A stretch of 64,000 nucleotides of DNA, from assembly GCF_001971705.1 (NCBI RefSeq), contig NZ_CP019327.1, positions 2,170,001-2,234,000 of the forward strand, written 5' to 3'. Source of the stretch: Natronorubrum daqingense (lineage in GTDB: Archaea; Halobacteriota; Halobacteria; Halobacteriales; Natrialbaceae). The translations under genes and the position numbers were made by a program. The notes beneath the pieces are model-generated. The model was not told the DNA's origin. It did not search any database and saw only the letters and a list, made by a program, of their open reading frames with translations. Shown in pieces: positions 6,309-15,654 of the stretch (position 1 is the first letter of the stretch; each line of letters begins with the position of its first letter).

Positions 6309-9305
6309 ATGTCACGGGCATCACTAGACCTCGATCGGCGAGGCTTCCTTAAAGCCGGCGTCGGTGGAAGCCTTGCAGCGGCGGTCGGGGGACGAACCCT
6401 GTTGCAGCGAGACAGTGAAGACGGTGAACCGCTCGACCCAGACGCAGCGGACGAACTGGTGAAGACGGTCTGTACGCACTGTTCTGTTGGCTGTGGTGTG
6501 CACATGGCCGTCGAAGACGACGCCGTCATCGGACAGGAAACCTGGGACGACAACCCGGTCAATCAGGGCGGAGTCTGTTCGAAGGGGGCATCGTTGACCC
6601 AGTCCGTCAACTCCGAACAGCGCCTGAAGGAGCCGCTGAAACTCGAGGACGGCGAGTGGGTGCAGATGGATTGGGACGAGATTCTGCCGGAGATTACCGA
6701 ACGCCTCAACGACATTCGAGAGGACGTCGGCCCCCACGGCACGATGTGGGTCGGCTCCGCGAAACACTCGAACGAGGCGGCGTACCTCATCCGAAAGCTC
6801 TCGGCGCTCTACGGCACGAACAACATCGACCACCAGGCGCGAATCTGTCACTCGACGACCGTCGAGGGCATCGCGAACACCTGGGGCGTCGGCGCGATGA
6901 CGAACAACTCGAACGATATGGCCAACGTCGACGTCAACCTGATCATCGGCCACAACCCCCTCGAGAGCCACCCCGTCGCCTGGCAGTACTTCCAGGACGC
7001 ACAGGAAAACGGCGGGAAACACATCGTCGCCGAGCCACGGTACACGAAGACGGCGGCAGCCTCGGACGACTACTTCCACTTCCGGTCGGGGACCGACGTC
7101 GCGTTCATCTACGGGCTCATCTACCACATCGTCAACAATCTCGAGGCTCACGACGAGGAGTTCATCGAGAGCCGCGTCATGGTCGAGACGTGGGAGGAGT
7201 TCCGGGACGACTACCTTCCAGAGTACGACCTCGAGACGGTCTCCGACATCTGTGGAACGCCAGTCTCGGACCTCGAGGAACTCGCGGAGGAACTCGCCGA
7301 CGCCGACGTGAGTTGCGTCGAGTGGGCGATGGGTGGCACCCAGCACAACAACGCGACGGGCAACGTCCGAGCGTACGCGATGTTGAACCTCGCGCTGGGC
7401 CACTCCGCACAATCCGCGGGTGGCACGCCGATTTTCCGCGGCCACGACAACGTACAGGGAGCGACCGACCTCGGCGTCGACGCCGGGAACACGCCCGGCT
7501 ACTACGGACTCGACCAGGGAGCCTGGGAACACTGGGCCAACGTCTGGGACGAGACGGAGAGCACCTCGGGCGACCTGACCTACGACGAACTGGCAGATCG
7601 ATACCACGATACGGAGCTGATGGAGAAAAACGGCTTCACCGTCGCCCGCTGGTACGAAGGCGTCCTGGACGACGAGTGGGAGATCTACCAGCCCGATCCG
7701 CTGCAAGCGGCCGTCTTCTGGGGCCACGGACTCGCCTCGCTGACGGAGTACAAGAAGGTCAGAGAGGCGGTCAACCAACTCGACTTCATCGTCAACGTCG
7801 ACGTCTTCCCGAACCAGGTCGCCGAACTCGCGGACAGCGACACGGACGTCTACATGCTGCCAGCCGCGACGAACATCGAAGAAGCCGGCAGCGTCGTGAA
7901 CACGGGACGACAGCTCCAGTGGCGATCCCAGGCGATCGAGCCACGCCACAACTCCAAGACCGACTGGGAGTTGCTCTGTGAGTTTGCTGACCACCTCGGC
8001 TTCGGCGAGCACTTCGACTACGACGAGGTCGAAGACGTCACCCGGGAGATCAACCTCGGCGTTCGGTCGGTCGGCTACGTCGGCCAGACGCCCGAGCGTC
8101 TCAAGGCTCACCAACAGAATGCAGACCTCTTCAGTCCGGAAGACCTGCGGGCCGATTTCGACGAACTCGACGTCGACGAGGACGACGTCGACGGCGTCCA
8201 AGACGGCGACGTCTACGGACTGCCGTGGCCGTGTTGGCACGACGAACACCCCGGAACACCGATTCTCTACGACTCTTCGTTGCACCCCTCCGACGGTGGC
8301 ATGGACTTCCGATCCAACTGGTGGGACGACGCGGTCGACGAAGACGACCCGGAGATCGAACCGGAAGACCACCTCCGAGATCCGTTCACGCCGGAGTGGA
8401 CCGATCAGGAACTCGAGGGGGTGCCACAGTACCCGCTTTTCACCACGGTACTGCCGGACCCGGAGAACCCGGCGGCAGCGACGATTCCGATCGAGGGCGC
8501 GTTCGACGAGGACACGTCCGTCGCGGACGTCGCTCAACAACTCGACGAGGAAGGCTACGACGTCGACCTCGAGCGCTACGAGGAGTTCGACAACCCACAG
8601 CCCGACGCGCCGTGGGGTCGCGGTCGCGCCCGGATGAAGGCCTGGAACCTCACCGACGAGATTCCAGTCCACCGCGAACCCGCGGTCACGCCGCGACCGG
8701 ATCTCGTCGACGAGTACCCGTGTAACGACCGAACCGAGGACCACTGGCGCGTCGAACTCGACAACGCGCAGGTCCAACAGGACAATATCGACGCCGTCGA
8801 CGACCACGACCTCGTCCTCACGTCCGGACGGCAGGTCGAGCACAAGGGTGCCGGGGCAGTCACCCGGAGCACGCAGGGAACCGCCTCGCGCGCGCCGATG
8901 ATGTACCTCGAGATCCACCCGGAGGTCGCCGAAGAGCAACTCGACGGCGTCGAGGAGGGCGAGTGGATCGTCGTCGCGACGCCACACGCCGAGATGGTCG
9001 TGCAGGCGCGGCCAACCGAACGAGTCGCTCCGGATCACGCCTTCGCGCCGTACCACTGGAGTGGGATCCTCGAGGGCGAGAAGATGACGGATCGGTTCGG
9101 CGGCGAGATGGAGGGACTCGAGCCGCTGGTGATCGGCGAGTCGATCAACGCCGGGACGGCCCCAGCGTACGATCGCGAGACCCAGATGCAAGAGTCGAAG
9201 GTGACGCTGTGTAGCGTCCGACTGGCCGAGGACGACGAGGTTCCGGATCTCTCACAGCGCCAACTCGACTGGCAGGAACAGCGAATCAACCGACACAAGC
9301 GATAG
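6309..9305 (+). CDS. Formate-dehydrogenase-like molybdopterin oxidoreductase, catalytic subunit
   Basis: Predicted 998 residues, close to FdnG-type formate dehydrogenases. A Tat signal (LDRRGFLKAG) opens the protein, so the mature enzyme should face outside. A proximal [4Fe-4S] is bound by C55, C58, C62 and C90, with K92 in the electron path. The molybdenum-site motif reads ARICHSTTVEGIANTWGVGA with Cys180-His181, the position of Sec-His in FdnG, so this is a Cys variant. A C-terminal molydopterin dinucleotide-binding domain (about 820-970) includes LTSGRQVEHKGAG. It heads an operon with ferredoxin, NrfD and TorD genes. Formate oxidation is the best guess; related oxidoreductases share this layout and the substrate is not proven. 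Confidence 0.85.
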   Translation: MSRASLDLDRRGFLKAGVGGSLAAAVGGRTLLQRDSEDGEPLDPDAADELVKTVCTHCSVGCGVHMAVEDDAVIGQETWDDNPVNQGGVCSKGASLTQSVNSEQRLKEPLKLEDGEWVQMDWDEILPEITERLNDIREDVGPHGTMWVGSAKHSNEAAYLIRKLSALYGTNNIDHQARICHSTTVEGIANTWGVGAMTNNSNDMANVDVNLIIGHNPLESHPVAWQYFQDAQENGGKHIVAEPRYTKTAAASDDYFHFRSGTDVAFIYGLIYHIVNNLEAHDEEFIESRVMVETWEEFRDDYLPEYDLETVSDICGTPVSDLEELAEELADADVSCVEWAMGGTQHNNATGNVRAYAMLNLALGHSAQSAGGTPIFRGHDNVQGATDLGVDAGNTPGYYGLDQGAWEHWANVWDETESTSGDLTYDELADRYHDTELMEKNGFTVARWYEGVLDDEWEIYQPDPLQAAVFWGHGLASLTEYKKVREAVNQLDFIVNVDVFPNQVAELADSDTDVYMLPAATNIEEAGSVVNTGRQLQWRSQAIEPRHNSKTDWELLCEFADHLGFGEHFDYDEVEDVTREINLGVRSVGYVGQTPERLKAHQQNADLFSPEDLRADFDELDVDEDDVDGVQDGDVYGLPWPCWHDEHPGTPILYDSSLHPSDGGMDFRSNWWDDAVDEDDPEIEPEDHLRDPFTPEWTDQELEGVPQYPLFTTVLPDPENPAAATIPIEGAFDEDTSVADVAQQLDEEGYDVDLERYEEFDNPQPDAPWGRGRARMKAWNLTDEIPVHREPAVTPRPDLVDEYPCNDRTEDHWRVELDNAQVQQDNIDAVDDHDLVLTSGRQVEHKGAGAVTRSTQGTASRAPMMYLEIHPEVAEEQLDGVEEGEWIVVATPHAEMVVQARPTERVAPDHAFAPYHWSGILEGEKMTDRFGGEMEGLEPLVIGESINAGTAPAYDRETQMQESKVTLCSVRLAEDDEVPDLSQRQLDWQEQRINRHKR

Positions 9306-9315
9306 GTGAACGAAA

Positions 9316-9918
9316 ATGAGCACACAAGATTCCAACGGCGGACCGGCACGAGTCATTCCCAACTGGGAGTCCTGTATCGACTGTGGTGCGTGTGAGGTCG
9401 CGTGTCAGCGGACGTGGGACCTCCCGCCCGAGTCCGATCGAATTCAGGTCGTCGCGATCGAACACGGGACGGACAACGAGACGAACAAGCCGATGCAGTG
9501 TTACAACTGCGCGGAAGCGCCGTGTATCGACGTCTGTCCGACGGAGGCGCTTCACTACACGGACAACGGCAGCGTCCGCGTCAGCGGCGACAAGTGTATC
9601 GGCTGTCACTACTGTGGCGTCGGCTGTCCGTTCGGCGCACCGCAGTTCCCCGACGGCGAGGTTCCAGAAGCACAGGAATCCGAGCCGCTGGGGGCCCGCG
9701 GAAACGGTCTGATGGACAAGTGTACGACCTGCGAACCGCGCCAGGAGAACGACCTCGAGCCGGCGTGTTCCTCCGAGTGTCCGACGGACGCCTTGCTGTT
9801 TGGCACGCCGGAAGAGCTCTCCGAAAAGCTCGACGAAGACAACGTTTCAACGCCGTTCAACGAGGAGTCCGCACAGATCATCTTCGGCGATGACGCGGAC
9901 GAGGTTATGGGGGACTAG
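9316..9918 (+). CDS. Four-cluster ferredoxin-like electron-transfer subunit
   Basis: Predicted 200 residues with sixteen Cys in four groups: CIDCGACEVAC, CYNCAEAPCIDVC, CIGCHYCGVGC, and CTTC...CSSEC. This is the DmsB/FdnH/PsrB-type subunit that carries electrons between the molybdopterin subunit and the membrane subunit through four [4Fe-4S] clusters. It starts 10 bp after the catalytic gene, with an aggtga ribosome-binding-like sequence at the junction. There is no C-terminal membrane helix of the FdnH kind, so it is held by the NrfD partner. It is probably carried across the membrane with the Tat-tagged subunit. Confidence 0.9.
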   Translation: MSTQDSNGGPARVIPNWESCIDCGACEVACQRTWDLPPESDRIQVVAIEHGTDNETNKPMQCYNCAEAPCIDVCPTEALHYTDNGSVRVSGDKCIGCHYCGVGCPFGAPQFPDGEVPEAQESEPLGARGNGLMDKCTTCEPRQENDLEPACSSECPTDALLFGTPEELSEKLDEDNVSTPFNEESAQIIFGDDADEVMGD

Positions 9919-9925
9919 ATCACCG

Positions 9926-11047
9926 ATGCCAACTGAAGTCACGTACGGCCTACCGTACGACCAATGGAACTGGCGTATCGGCGTCTACATCGCCATGATC
10001 GGACTCGCAGGCGGGGCCTACCTCACCGGGTACGTCGCCGACTTGCTCGCCGAAAAACGCGACTCGAGGCAGTACGGACAGGTCGCTACGTTCGGCTACC
10101 TCGTCGGATTAGGTGGGCTGGCCATCGGGCCGCCGATCTTGCTCTCACACCTCGCGGCACCGTTCCGTGCCATGATGATTCCGCTGACGATGACGAATCT
10201 GGGGTCGTGGATGTCCATCGGCGCGTACATGCTGATGGGCTTCGGACTGGGAACGACGTTGATGTTCCTCTGGCTTGCGTTCGGCACGAACCGTCCACAC
10301 GTCCAAACGCTGGACTCGAGTAACGAGGTTGCAGCCGACGGCGGCGAAGATGTCGCAGCCGACGGTGGCCCGGCCAAAGCCGCGACCAGCGACGAAACGG
10401 CTGGTGGCTTCCGCGGCGCTGCGAACAAGGTCGGCCTCATGAACCTCCTCGACAGTATCGCGGACTACACCCGTCCGTCCCGGCGAAACCGACTCGTCGT
10501 CGGTGCACTCTTCGGGATCTTCGCGGCCGGCGTGTTGGTCTACTCCGCGATGGCCTACGGCTCCGGTTCGACCGAACGCGTCGCGCTCTGGGACCCGACG
10601 TTCTTGCTCCCGGTGCAGATCCTCACCGGTCTCGGTGCCGGACTCACCATCGCAGTCGGCCTCGCCGCACTCGCCGAGCGAGACGTCGGGCGACCCATCC
10701 AGAACTGTTCGCTCGGTGCTGCCGGCTTGCTCGCAGGCGGACTCGTCGCAGTGCTCGCGACGCTGTTCCTCTTGCCCGAGCAAATTCCGGAAGCCCAACC
10801 AGCAGTCGACAACCTGACGTCGGCCTACGCACTCGAGTTCGTCGGCATCGCACTCGTCGGCGGCCTGCTCTTGCCGATCGTGCTCTCGATCGCTGGGACA
10901 CTCGGCGTGCGTCGTGACGCGCTCTCTGACTCCGGTGCCGTCGGAGCCTACGTCGCCGCGGCCGCGCTGGTCGTCGCCGGCAAACTCGCGCTCGCGCTCA
11001 GCTACCTCATGGCCGCCGAGTTCACGCCGATGCCGCTCCCAGTATAG
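9926..11047 (+). CDS. NrfD/PsrC-family membrane subunit
   Basis: Predicted 373 residues with about eight to nine hydrophobic segments, beginning TEVTYGLPYDQWNWRIGVY, the conserved N-terminus of NrfD/polysulfide-reductase membrane subunits that exchange electrons with menaquinone. A hydrophilic acidic loop (about residues 120-160) interrupts the helices. It starts 7 bp after the ferredoxin gene, completing a three-subunit Tat-exported complex. Use of NrfD rather than a cytochrome b anchor separates it from classic FdnI-type formate dehydrogenases. The frame is open upstream inside the ferredoxin gene; ATG 9926 gives the family N-terminus. Confidence 0.88.
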   Translation: MPTEVTYGLPYDQWNWRIGVYIAMIGLAGGAYLTGYVADLLAEKRDSRQYGQVATFGYLVGLGGLAIGPPILLSHLAAPFRAMMIPLTMTNLGSWMSIGAYMLMGFGLGTTLMFLWLAFGTNRPHVQTLDSSNEVAADGGEDVAADGGPAKAATSDETAGGFRGAANKVGLMNLLDSIADYTRPSRRNRLVVGALFGIFAAGVLVYSAMAYGSGSTERVALWDPTFLLPVQILTGLGAGLTIAVGLAALAERDVGRPIQNCSLGAAGLLAGGLVAVLATLFLLPEQIPEAQPAVDNLTSAYALEFVGIALVGGLLLPIVLSIAGTLGVRRDALSDSGAVGAYVAAAALVVAGKLALALSYLMAAEFTPMPLPV

Positions 11048-11099
11048 CCCGGCCGATTTCCGAACCAACTGATTTCCCTTTCGAGGACGACACCTACCT

Positions 11100-11768
11100 A
11101 TGACACAGCCGAGCAACACGACGGGCGAACTCGCGGAACTCTACGCCTTCGTCTCGAGCGTACTCGCAGATCCGCCCGACGAGATCGCCGTCGAACGACT
11201 CTCGACCGAACAGTTTCCCGCACAGGCCTCCCCGCAGTCACTCGAGAACGGGTTCCGACTGCTCCGCCAGTGGCAAGCCGACGTAGACGAGCCAAGCGAG
11301 ACAGCCGACGAACTCAAACGAACACATACGAAGCTCTTCGTCGGTCCGCGACCCAGACTCCAGATTTACGAGTCCTGGTACGCAGACGACTACCTCGGCC
11401 AGCCCCTCGCGGCCGTCAAGAGCTCCTACCGAGATCTGAACATCCACCCGACGGAGGACCTCAAGGAAGAAGCAGACCACGCCGCCGTCGAGTTAGCAGC
11501 CCTCCAGACGCTCGCTCGAGACGGCGACGACGAGCACCGACGCGCGTTCCTCATGGCCCACGGCTGGTGGCTGACGGACCTCGCGACGGATCTCCAGGAG
11601 ATGGTCGACGACACGTTCTACGAGGCCATCGGCTGGCTCGTCGAGGGCATCGTCGATCTGGACTGTTACCTGCTCAGCCTCGATCCGAACGACCTCGAGC
11701 GCGGGTACGACGACAGTCCCTACACGCCGGTCGAGCCGTCGTTCAAAGCGCCGTTCGAAGAGCAGTAA
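11100..11768 (+). CDS. TorD/DmsD-family molybdoenzyme chaperone
   Basis: Predicted 222 residues, all-helical and acidic. It has the family pattern of an N-terminal LAELYAFVSSVLADPP helix, a YESWYADDYLGQ stretch in the middle and a conserved D/H-rich C-terminal half (HGWWLTDLATDLQE). TorD proteins bind the Tat signal and apoenzyme of molybdopterin oxidoreductases until cofactor is inserted. The position 52 bp after the NrfD gene makes the catalytic subunit at 6309-9305 the obvious client. Confidence 0.85.
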   Translation: MTQPSNTTGELAELYAFVSSVLADPPDEIAVERLSTEQFPAQASPQSLENGFRLLRQWQADVDEPSETADELKRTHTKLFVGPRPRLQIYESWYADDYLGQPLAAVKSSYRDLNIHPTEDLKEEADHAAVELAALQTLARDGDDEHRRAFLMAHGWWLTDLATDLQEMVDDTFYEAIGWLVEGIVDLDCYLLSLDPNDLERGYDDSPYTPVEPSFKAPFEEQ

Positions 11769-11795
11769 CTCGACGACGCCGACTCGAGGGTCGGC

Positions 11796-12689
11796 TCACT
11801 CGAGCATGAATTCTTCCAGAAAGTCGTACACCCGAGTCATGTCGCTGTCGAAGCCTTTCTTCGTCTTCGCGTAGCCGGCGAGGTCGCGGGTGAGGTGACC
11901 GAGGAGCATCGGGACCTGTTGTTCGCCCGCGAACTCAGAGAGCAGCCGCATGTCCTTCTCCATGAGGCCGATTTTGAAGCCCATATCGTACTCACCGGTG
12001 AGCACGTAGTTCGGAATCTTGTCCTGATTCGCGCTGTTTCGTCCGCTAGAGACGCTGAAGACGTCGACGAGCGTCTGCCTGTCGAGACCCGCCGCGTCGC
12101 CGAGGATCACCGCCTCGGAGGTCGCCAGCAGCGCGATGTTCGAGAGGTAATTGTTGAGGAGTTTGACCGCGTGGCCGTGACCGACGCCGTCGCCGACGTG
12201 GAAGACGTCCGAGCCGATGACCTCGAAGAGTGGCTCACACGCCTCGAAGACCGCCTCGTCGCCGCCGACGATGATCGATAGCGTCCCGGCATCCGCACCG
12301 GAGGAGCCCCCGCTGACGGGCGCACCCAACACGTCGATATCCCGGTCAGCGAGTCGGTTTGCGATCGCTTCCGTCGTCCCCGGCGTCGAGGTGGTGAGAT
12401 CGACGAGGATCGACCCCGCCTCGAGGTCGGCTTCGATTTCGTCGACGACCGCGGCGACGTTGTCCGGGCCCGGAAGCGAGAGGAAGACGACCTCCGCGCC
12501 CTCGACTGCGTCCGCGGTGGACGTCGCCGCCGTCGCGCCGGCGTCGGAGATCGCCTCGAGTGCGTCGTCGTCGAGGTCGTACGCCGTTAGGTCGTGGTCC
12601 GCCGAAACCAGGTTTTTCGCCATCGGTCCGCCCATCGAGCCGAGTCCGATGAATCCAAGAGAAGACACATCCGTGTATCTCGCGACCAT
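11796..12689 (-). CDS. 3-hydroxyisobutyrate dehydrogenase-family NAD(P)-dependent oxidoreductase
   Basis: Predicted 297 residues. The N-terminal nucleotide-binding motif GFIGLGSMGGPMA (12-24) is followed by the substrate-binding signature APVSGGSSGADAGTLSIIVGG (123-143) and the catalytic-lysine motif GHAVKLLNN with Lys176. This is the beta-hydroxyacid dehydrogenase family (hydroxyisobutyrate, tartronate semialdehyde or glyoxylate reductase). The sequence does not decide between substrates. It is convergent with the TorD gene. ATG 12689 adds eight residues before the fold. Confidence 0.82.
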   Translation of the reverse strand: MVARYTDVSSLGFIGLGSMGGPMAKNLVSADHDLTAYDLDDDALEAISDAGATAATSTADAVEGAEVVFLSLPGPDNVAAVVDEIEADLEAGSILVDLTTSTPGTTEAIANRLADRDIDVLGAPVSGGSSGADAGTLSIIVGGDEAVFEACEPLFEVIGSDVFHVGDGVGHGHAVKLLNNYLSNIALLATSEAVILGDAAGLDRQTLVDVFSVSSGRNSANQDKIPNYVLTGEYDMGFKIGLMEKDMRLLSEFAGEQQVPMLLGHLTRDLAGYAKTKKGFDSDMTRVYDFLEEFMLE

Positions 12690-12779
12690 CGCAAAACTGT
12701 TTGGGACGCCAGCGCCGTCGTCGGGCGCGTGCGGCCACCGCCACTCGAAAGCCAGCGAACGTCGGGGTTCGGGCGTCGG

Positions 12780-14654
12780 CTACACGTGTTCGTCGAGGAA
12801 GTCGACGATTTCGGTGTAGGCTTCGATCCGGTTCTCGAGTTTCGAGAAGCCGTGGCCCTCGTCGTCGAAGATGAGCGTGCGGACGGGCACGCCCTGTTCG
12901 GCCGCCCGCTCGGCGATCTGTTCGGCCTCGCCGACGGGCACGCGGGGGTCGTTCTCGCCGTGGAGGACGAACAACGGCGAATCGATGTGTTCGACGTTGT
13001 TGATCGGCGAAATTTCCTCGAGGAACTCGCGATCCTCGGCGAGGCTGCCGTACTCGGCCTCTCGAAGCTCCCGACGCCAGTCTCCGGTGTTCTCGAGGAA
13101 CGTGACGAAGTTCGCGATGCCGACGACGTCGATGCCGGCGGCCCACAGATCGGGATACTCGGTCAGCGACGCGAGCACCATGAATCCGCCGTAGGAGCCA
13201 CCCTTGGCGACGATTCGGTCGGGGTCGACCGCGGGGTGGTCCTGGAGCCACTCCACGCAGGCCTCGATATCCGCCACGGAGTCCATCCGCTTCTCGACGT
13301 CATCGAGGGCGGCGTAGTTGGCACCGTAGCCCGCCGACCCGCGAACGTTCGGCTCGAAGTAGGCGTAGCCCCGATCGAGGAAGTACTGCTTGACGCTCGA
13401 GAAGGAGGGGCGACGCTGGCTCTCGGGGCCGCCGTGGATGTCGACGATAACCGGCGTGGTCCCCTCCCCTCGGTCGTCGGGGAGCGTCAGAAAGCCGGGG
13501 ACCTCCAACTCGTCGAAACTCTCGACGTGGACGAGGTCGGACGCGTCGAACGACGCTCGAGGGATGCCAGCCGTCGGGGCGTCTGTCCAACGCTCCGTCT
13601 CGCCGGTCTCGATATCGACGACGAAGACGTTCGTGTTGACCGTATCGCCGCTGGTAGACAGCGCGAAGCGCTCCGCGTCGGGGTCGAAGCTGACGCCGCC
13701 CGCGATTCCACCCGGCAGATCCGGTTCCGGGAACGTCTCGAACGCGGTCGGATCGTCCGCGTCGAACTCGCCGACCGTGAGTTCGGTGTAGCCCTCGACG
13801 TTTCGCGAGTAGACGAACCGGCCCGTCTCGTCGTCGAGCGCGATGCCGTCGACGTTCCACTCTCCTCCCTCGACGACCGTCTCGAGAGTCGCGCTCTCGC
13901 GGGTCGCTTCGCTTCCCGATCGAGTTTTCGAGTCGCTTTGTGACCCACGCTCGAGGTCGAGATACGCCAGATAGAGCGTGTCCGCGTCGCCCTCGTCGGT
14001 GACGAGGTAGAGGCCGCTTCCGTCGGGGGCCCAACTGGCGCTCTGGTATCGGACGTCACCCTCGTGGGGCGTCAGGTGCTCGAGTTCGGGTTCCTCAGCT
14101 TCGATATCGAGCACGTAGAGGTCCTGATCGAAGTTCGAGTACGCCTGCGAGACGAGCAGTTTCGAATCGTCGGGGCACCACCCCGAGAGCGAGAGCCAGC
14201 CGTCGCCCTCGTAGACGAGCGTCGCCTCGTCGCCCGTCTCCGTCCGATTCTGAACGTAGATGTCGAAAACCGACTCGTCGCGTCGGTTCGAGGCGAACGC
14301 GAATCGCTCTCCGTCGTGACTCCAGCCACCCCAGCGGTGTTTCGCGTCCGGCTTGCCCGTGAGGTTCGTGATCTCGCCGGTCTCGGCGTCCAACTTGAAT
14401 AGCTGCGCGCGCTCGTTGCCGCCTTCGTCCATCCCGAAGACTACTTCCGGACGCTCCGGCGACCACGACGCGAACGTCACGCGTTCGTCGTAGAACGTCC
14501 GTTGCTCGGGCCAGGCCCGGGGCTCCTCGAGCGTCCAGAGCTGTCCGGTTCCGGTCGTGTTCATCAAAAACGAGAGGCACTCGCCGTCGGGGCTAAAGGA
14601 CGCGCCGTACGCGCTGCGGATGTTGAGGTAGCGTTCGATCTCGTAGCTGTCCAT
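12780..14654 (-). CDS. S9-family serine peptidase (acylaminoacyl-peptidase-like)
   Basis: Predicted 624 residues. An N-terminal beta-propeller (about 1-370, with repeated SWSP/FSPDG/SHDG motifs) is followed by an alpha/beta-hydrolase domain. The catalytic triad reads Ser487 in GGSYGGFM, Asp569 in GENDPRVP and His601 in DEGHGFSK. This is the prolyl-oligopeptidase clan, and the motifs match acylaminoacyl-peptidase/dipeptidyl-peptidase-like enzymes that cleave short peptides. There is no signal peptide, so it is cytoplasmic. I start at ATG 14654 (MDSYEIERYLNI), three codons inside the longest frame. Confidence 0.88.
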   Translation of the reverse strand: MDSYEIERYLNIRSAYGASFSPDGECLSFLMNTTGTGQLWTLEEPRAWPEQRTFYDERVTFASWSPERPEVVFGMDEGGNERAQLFKLDAETGEITNLTGKPDAKHRWGGWSHDGERFAFASNRRDESVFDIYVQNRTETGDEATLVYEGDGWLSLSGWCPDDSKLLVSQAYSNFDQDLYVLDIEAEEPELEHLTPHEGDVRYQSASWAPDGSGLYLVTDEGDADTLYLAYLDLERGSQSDSKTRSGSEATRESATLETVVEGGEWNVDGIALDDETGRFVYSRNVEGYTELTVGEFDADDPTAFETFPEPDLPGGIAGGVSFDPDAERFALSTSGDTVNTNVFVVDIETGETERWTDAPTAGIPRASFDASDLVHVESFDELEVPGFLTLPDDRGEGTTPVIVDIHGGPESQRRPSFSSVKQYFLDRGYAYFEPNVRGSAGYGANYAALDDVEKRMDSVADIEACVEWLQDHPAVDPDRIVAKGGSYGGFMVLASLTEYPDLWAAGIDVVGIANFVTFLENTGDWRRELREAEYGSLAEDREFLEEISPINNVEHIDSPLFVLHGENDPRVPVGEAEQIAERAAEQGVPVRTLIFDDEGHGFSKLENRIEAYTEIVDFLDEHV

Positions 14655-14867
14655 ACACCCCACACTCCCTTCGACGCGGTAGTGGTTTTGGTTGTCACGC
14701 TGTCGCGAGGTGGCTCGCTGAGCGTCCGCTGGCCCCCGCTGTTAGACCGGTAATACCGGCTTCAGTCGGAACTAAACAGTGTACGTGAACGATACTCGAA
14801 CGAGTCTATCCCTCCGAGTGGTTTCGGTACGGGTAACAAAGCGTCTCGAGTCACCCAGAGAAGAGTG

Positions 14868-15533
14868 ATGGACGATACGGGCGAGAGACGGGACGAAAGC
14901 GACGGCGATCGATCGACGGCGGCCGTTTTGATCACCGTGGGGGTCGTCCTCGTCGCGTTCGGGGTGACGATGGCGATCGTGGGCGCCGGATTTTCACCCG
15001 GCGAATCATCGCCGGAGACGAACAGCAGCGACGAAAATCCGATAGACGGCGGTGAGGACGACTCCGAGGACGAACTGGTCGACCTCGAGGAGGAACTCGA
15101 GAACGTCACGGACGACGAGAACGGCACCGATGGGCTGGATAGCGTCGGTATCGATGACGACGCGGACGACGAGACCGAAGACGATGCGGAAACAGACGAG
15201 AACGAGACGGACGGCGATGACGCTGACGATGCACTCGAGGAGGAAAGCGATGACGAGGCCGAGGATGACGCAGACGACGCGGACGAGGAAGATGCTGACG
15301 GCGACGATGAGACAGCCGACGACGAGGCGGACGACGGGGACGATGGCGACGCAGAGGCAGACGACGATGACGAAACTGACGACGGTGCCGAGGCAGACGA
15401 CGATGACGACGCAGACGACCAGGCAGACACTGTCGACGTGGACGACGGCGATGACGCTGACGAGGACCAGAGCATTCTCGATCGTGTGACGGAGTTCTTC
15501 ACCGATACGTTCTCATTCGGTGACACGGAGTAA
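14868..15533 (+). CDS. Membrane-anchored, extremely acidic repeat-like protein
   Basis: Predicted 221 residues. An N-terminal charged stretch (1-19) is followed by one membrane helix (about 20-42, AAVLITVGVVLVAFGVTMAI). The rest is a tail in which well over half of residues about 60-205 are Asp or Glu, interspersed with Ala, Gly and Thr. A short C-terminal part (SILDRVTEFFTDTFSFGDTE) looks folded or amphipathic. ATG 14868 is preferred to the GTG one codon earlier. No family recognised; the tail could be a surface ion-binding region. The acidic run is an unusually simple D/E/A code, so length may vary between strains. Confidence 0.65.
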   Translation: MDDTGERRDESDGDRSTAAVLITVGVVLVAFGVTMAIVGAGFSPGESSPETNSSDENPIDGGEDDSEDELVDLEEELENVTDDENGTDGLDSVGIDDDADDETEDDAETDENETDGDDADDALEEESDDEAEDDADDADEEDADGDDETADDEADDGDDGDAEADDDDETDDGAEADDDDDADDQADTVDVDDGDDADEDQSILDRVTEFFTDTFSFGDTE

Positions 15534-15654
15534 CTGATCGCTGGACGCGTCGCGTTGGCTGTGAGACCCGCCGTAGGTGGTGTGGAGTCCCGTCGCCGTG
15601 AGCGAACAGTCCAAAAGAAGTGACTTTTTATCCCACCGCTGCGTCCCGCGACAC

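Noticed and set aside
6843-6852. Possible in-frame TGA (selenocysteine) at the molybdenum site of the formate-dehydrogenase-like gene.
   Set aside because: The codon at the active-site position is TGT (Cys180), so no selenocysteine is needed.
6324-9191. A 955-residue open frame on the minus strand across the formate-dehydrogenase-like gene.
   Set aside because: It is an antisense shadow of the well-supported catalytic-subunit gene, with Val/Asp/Arg-rich sequence typical of GC-rich antisense frames.
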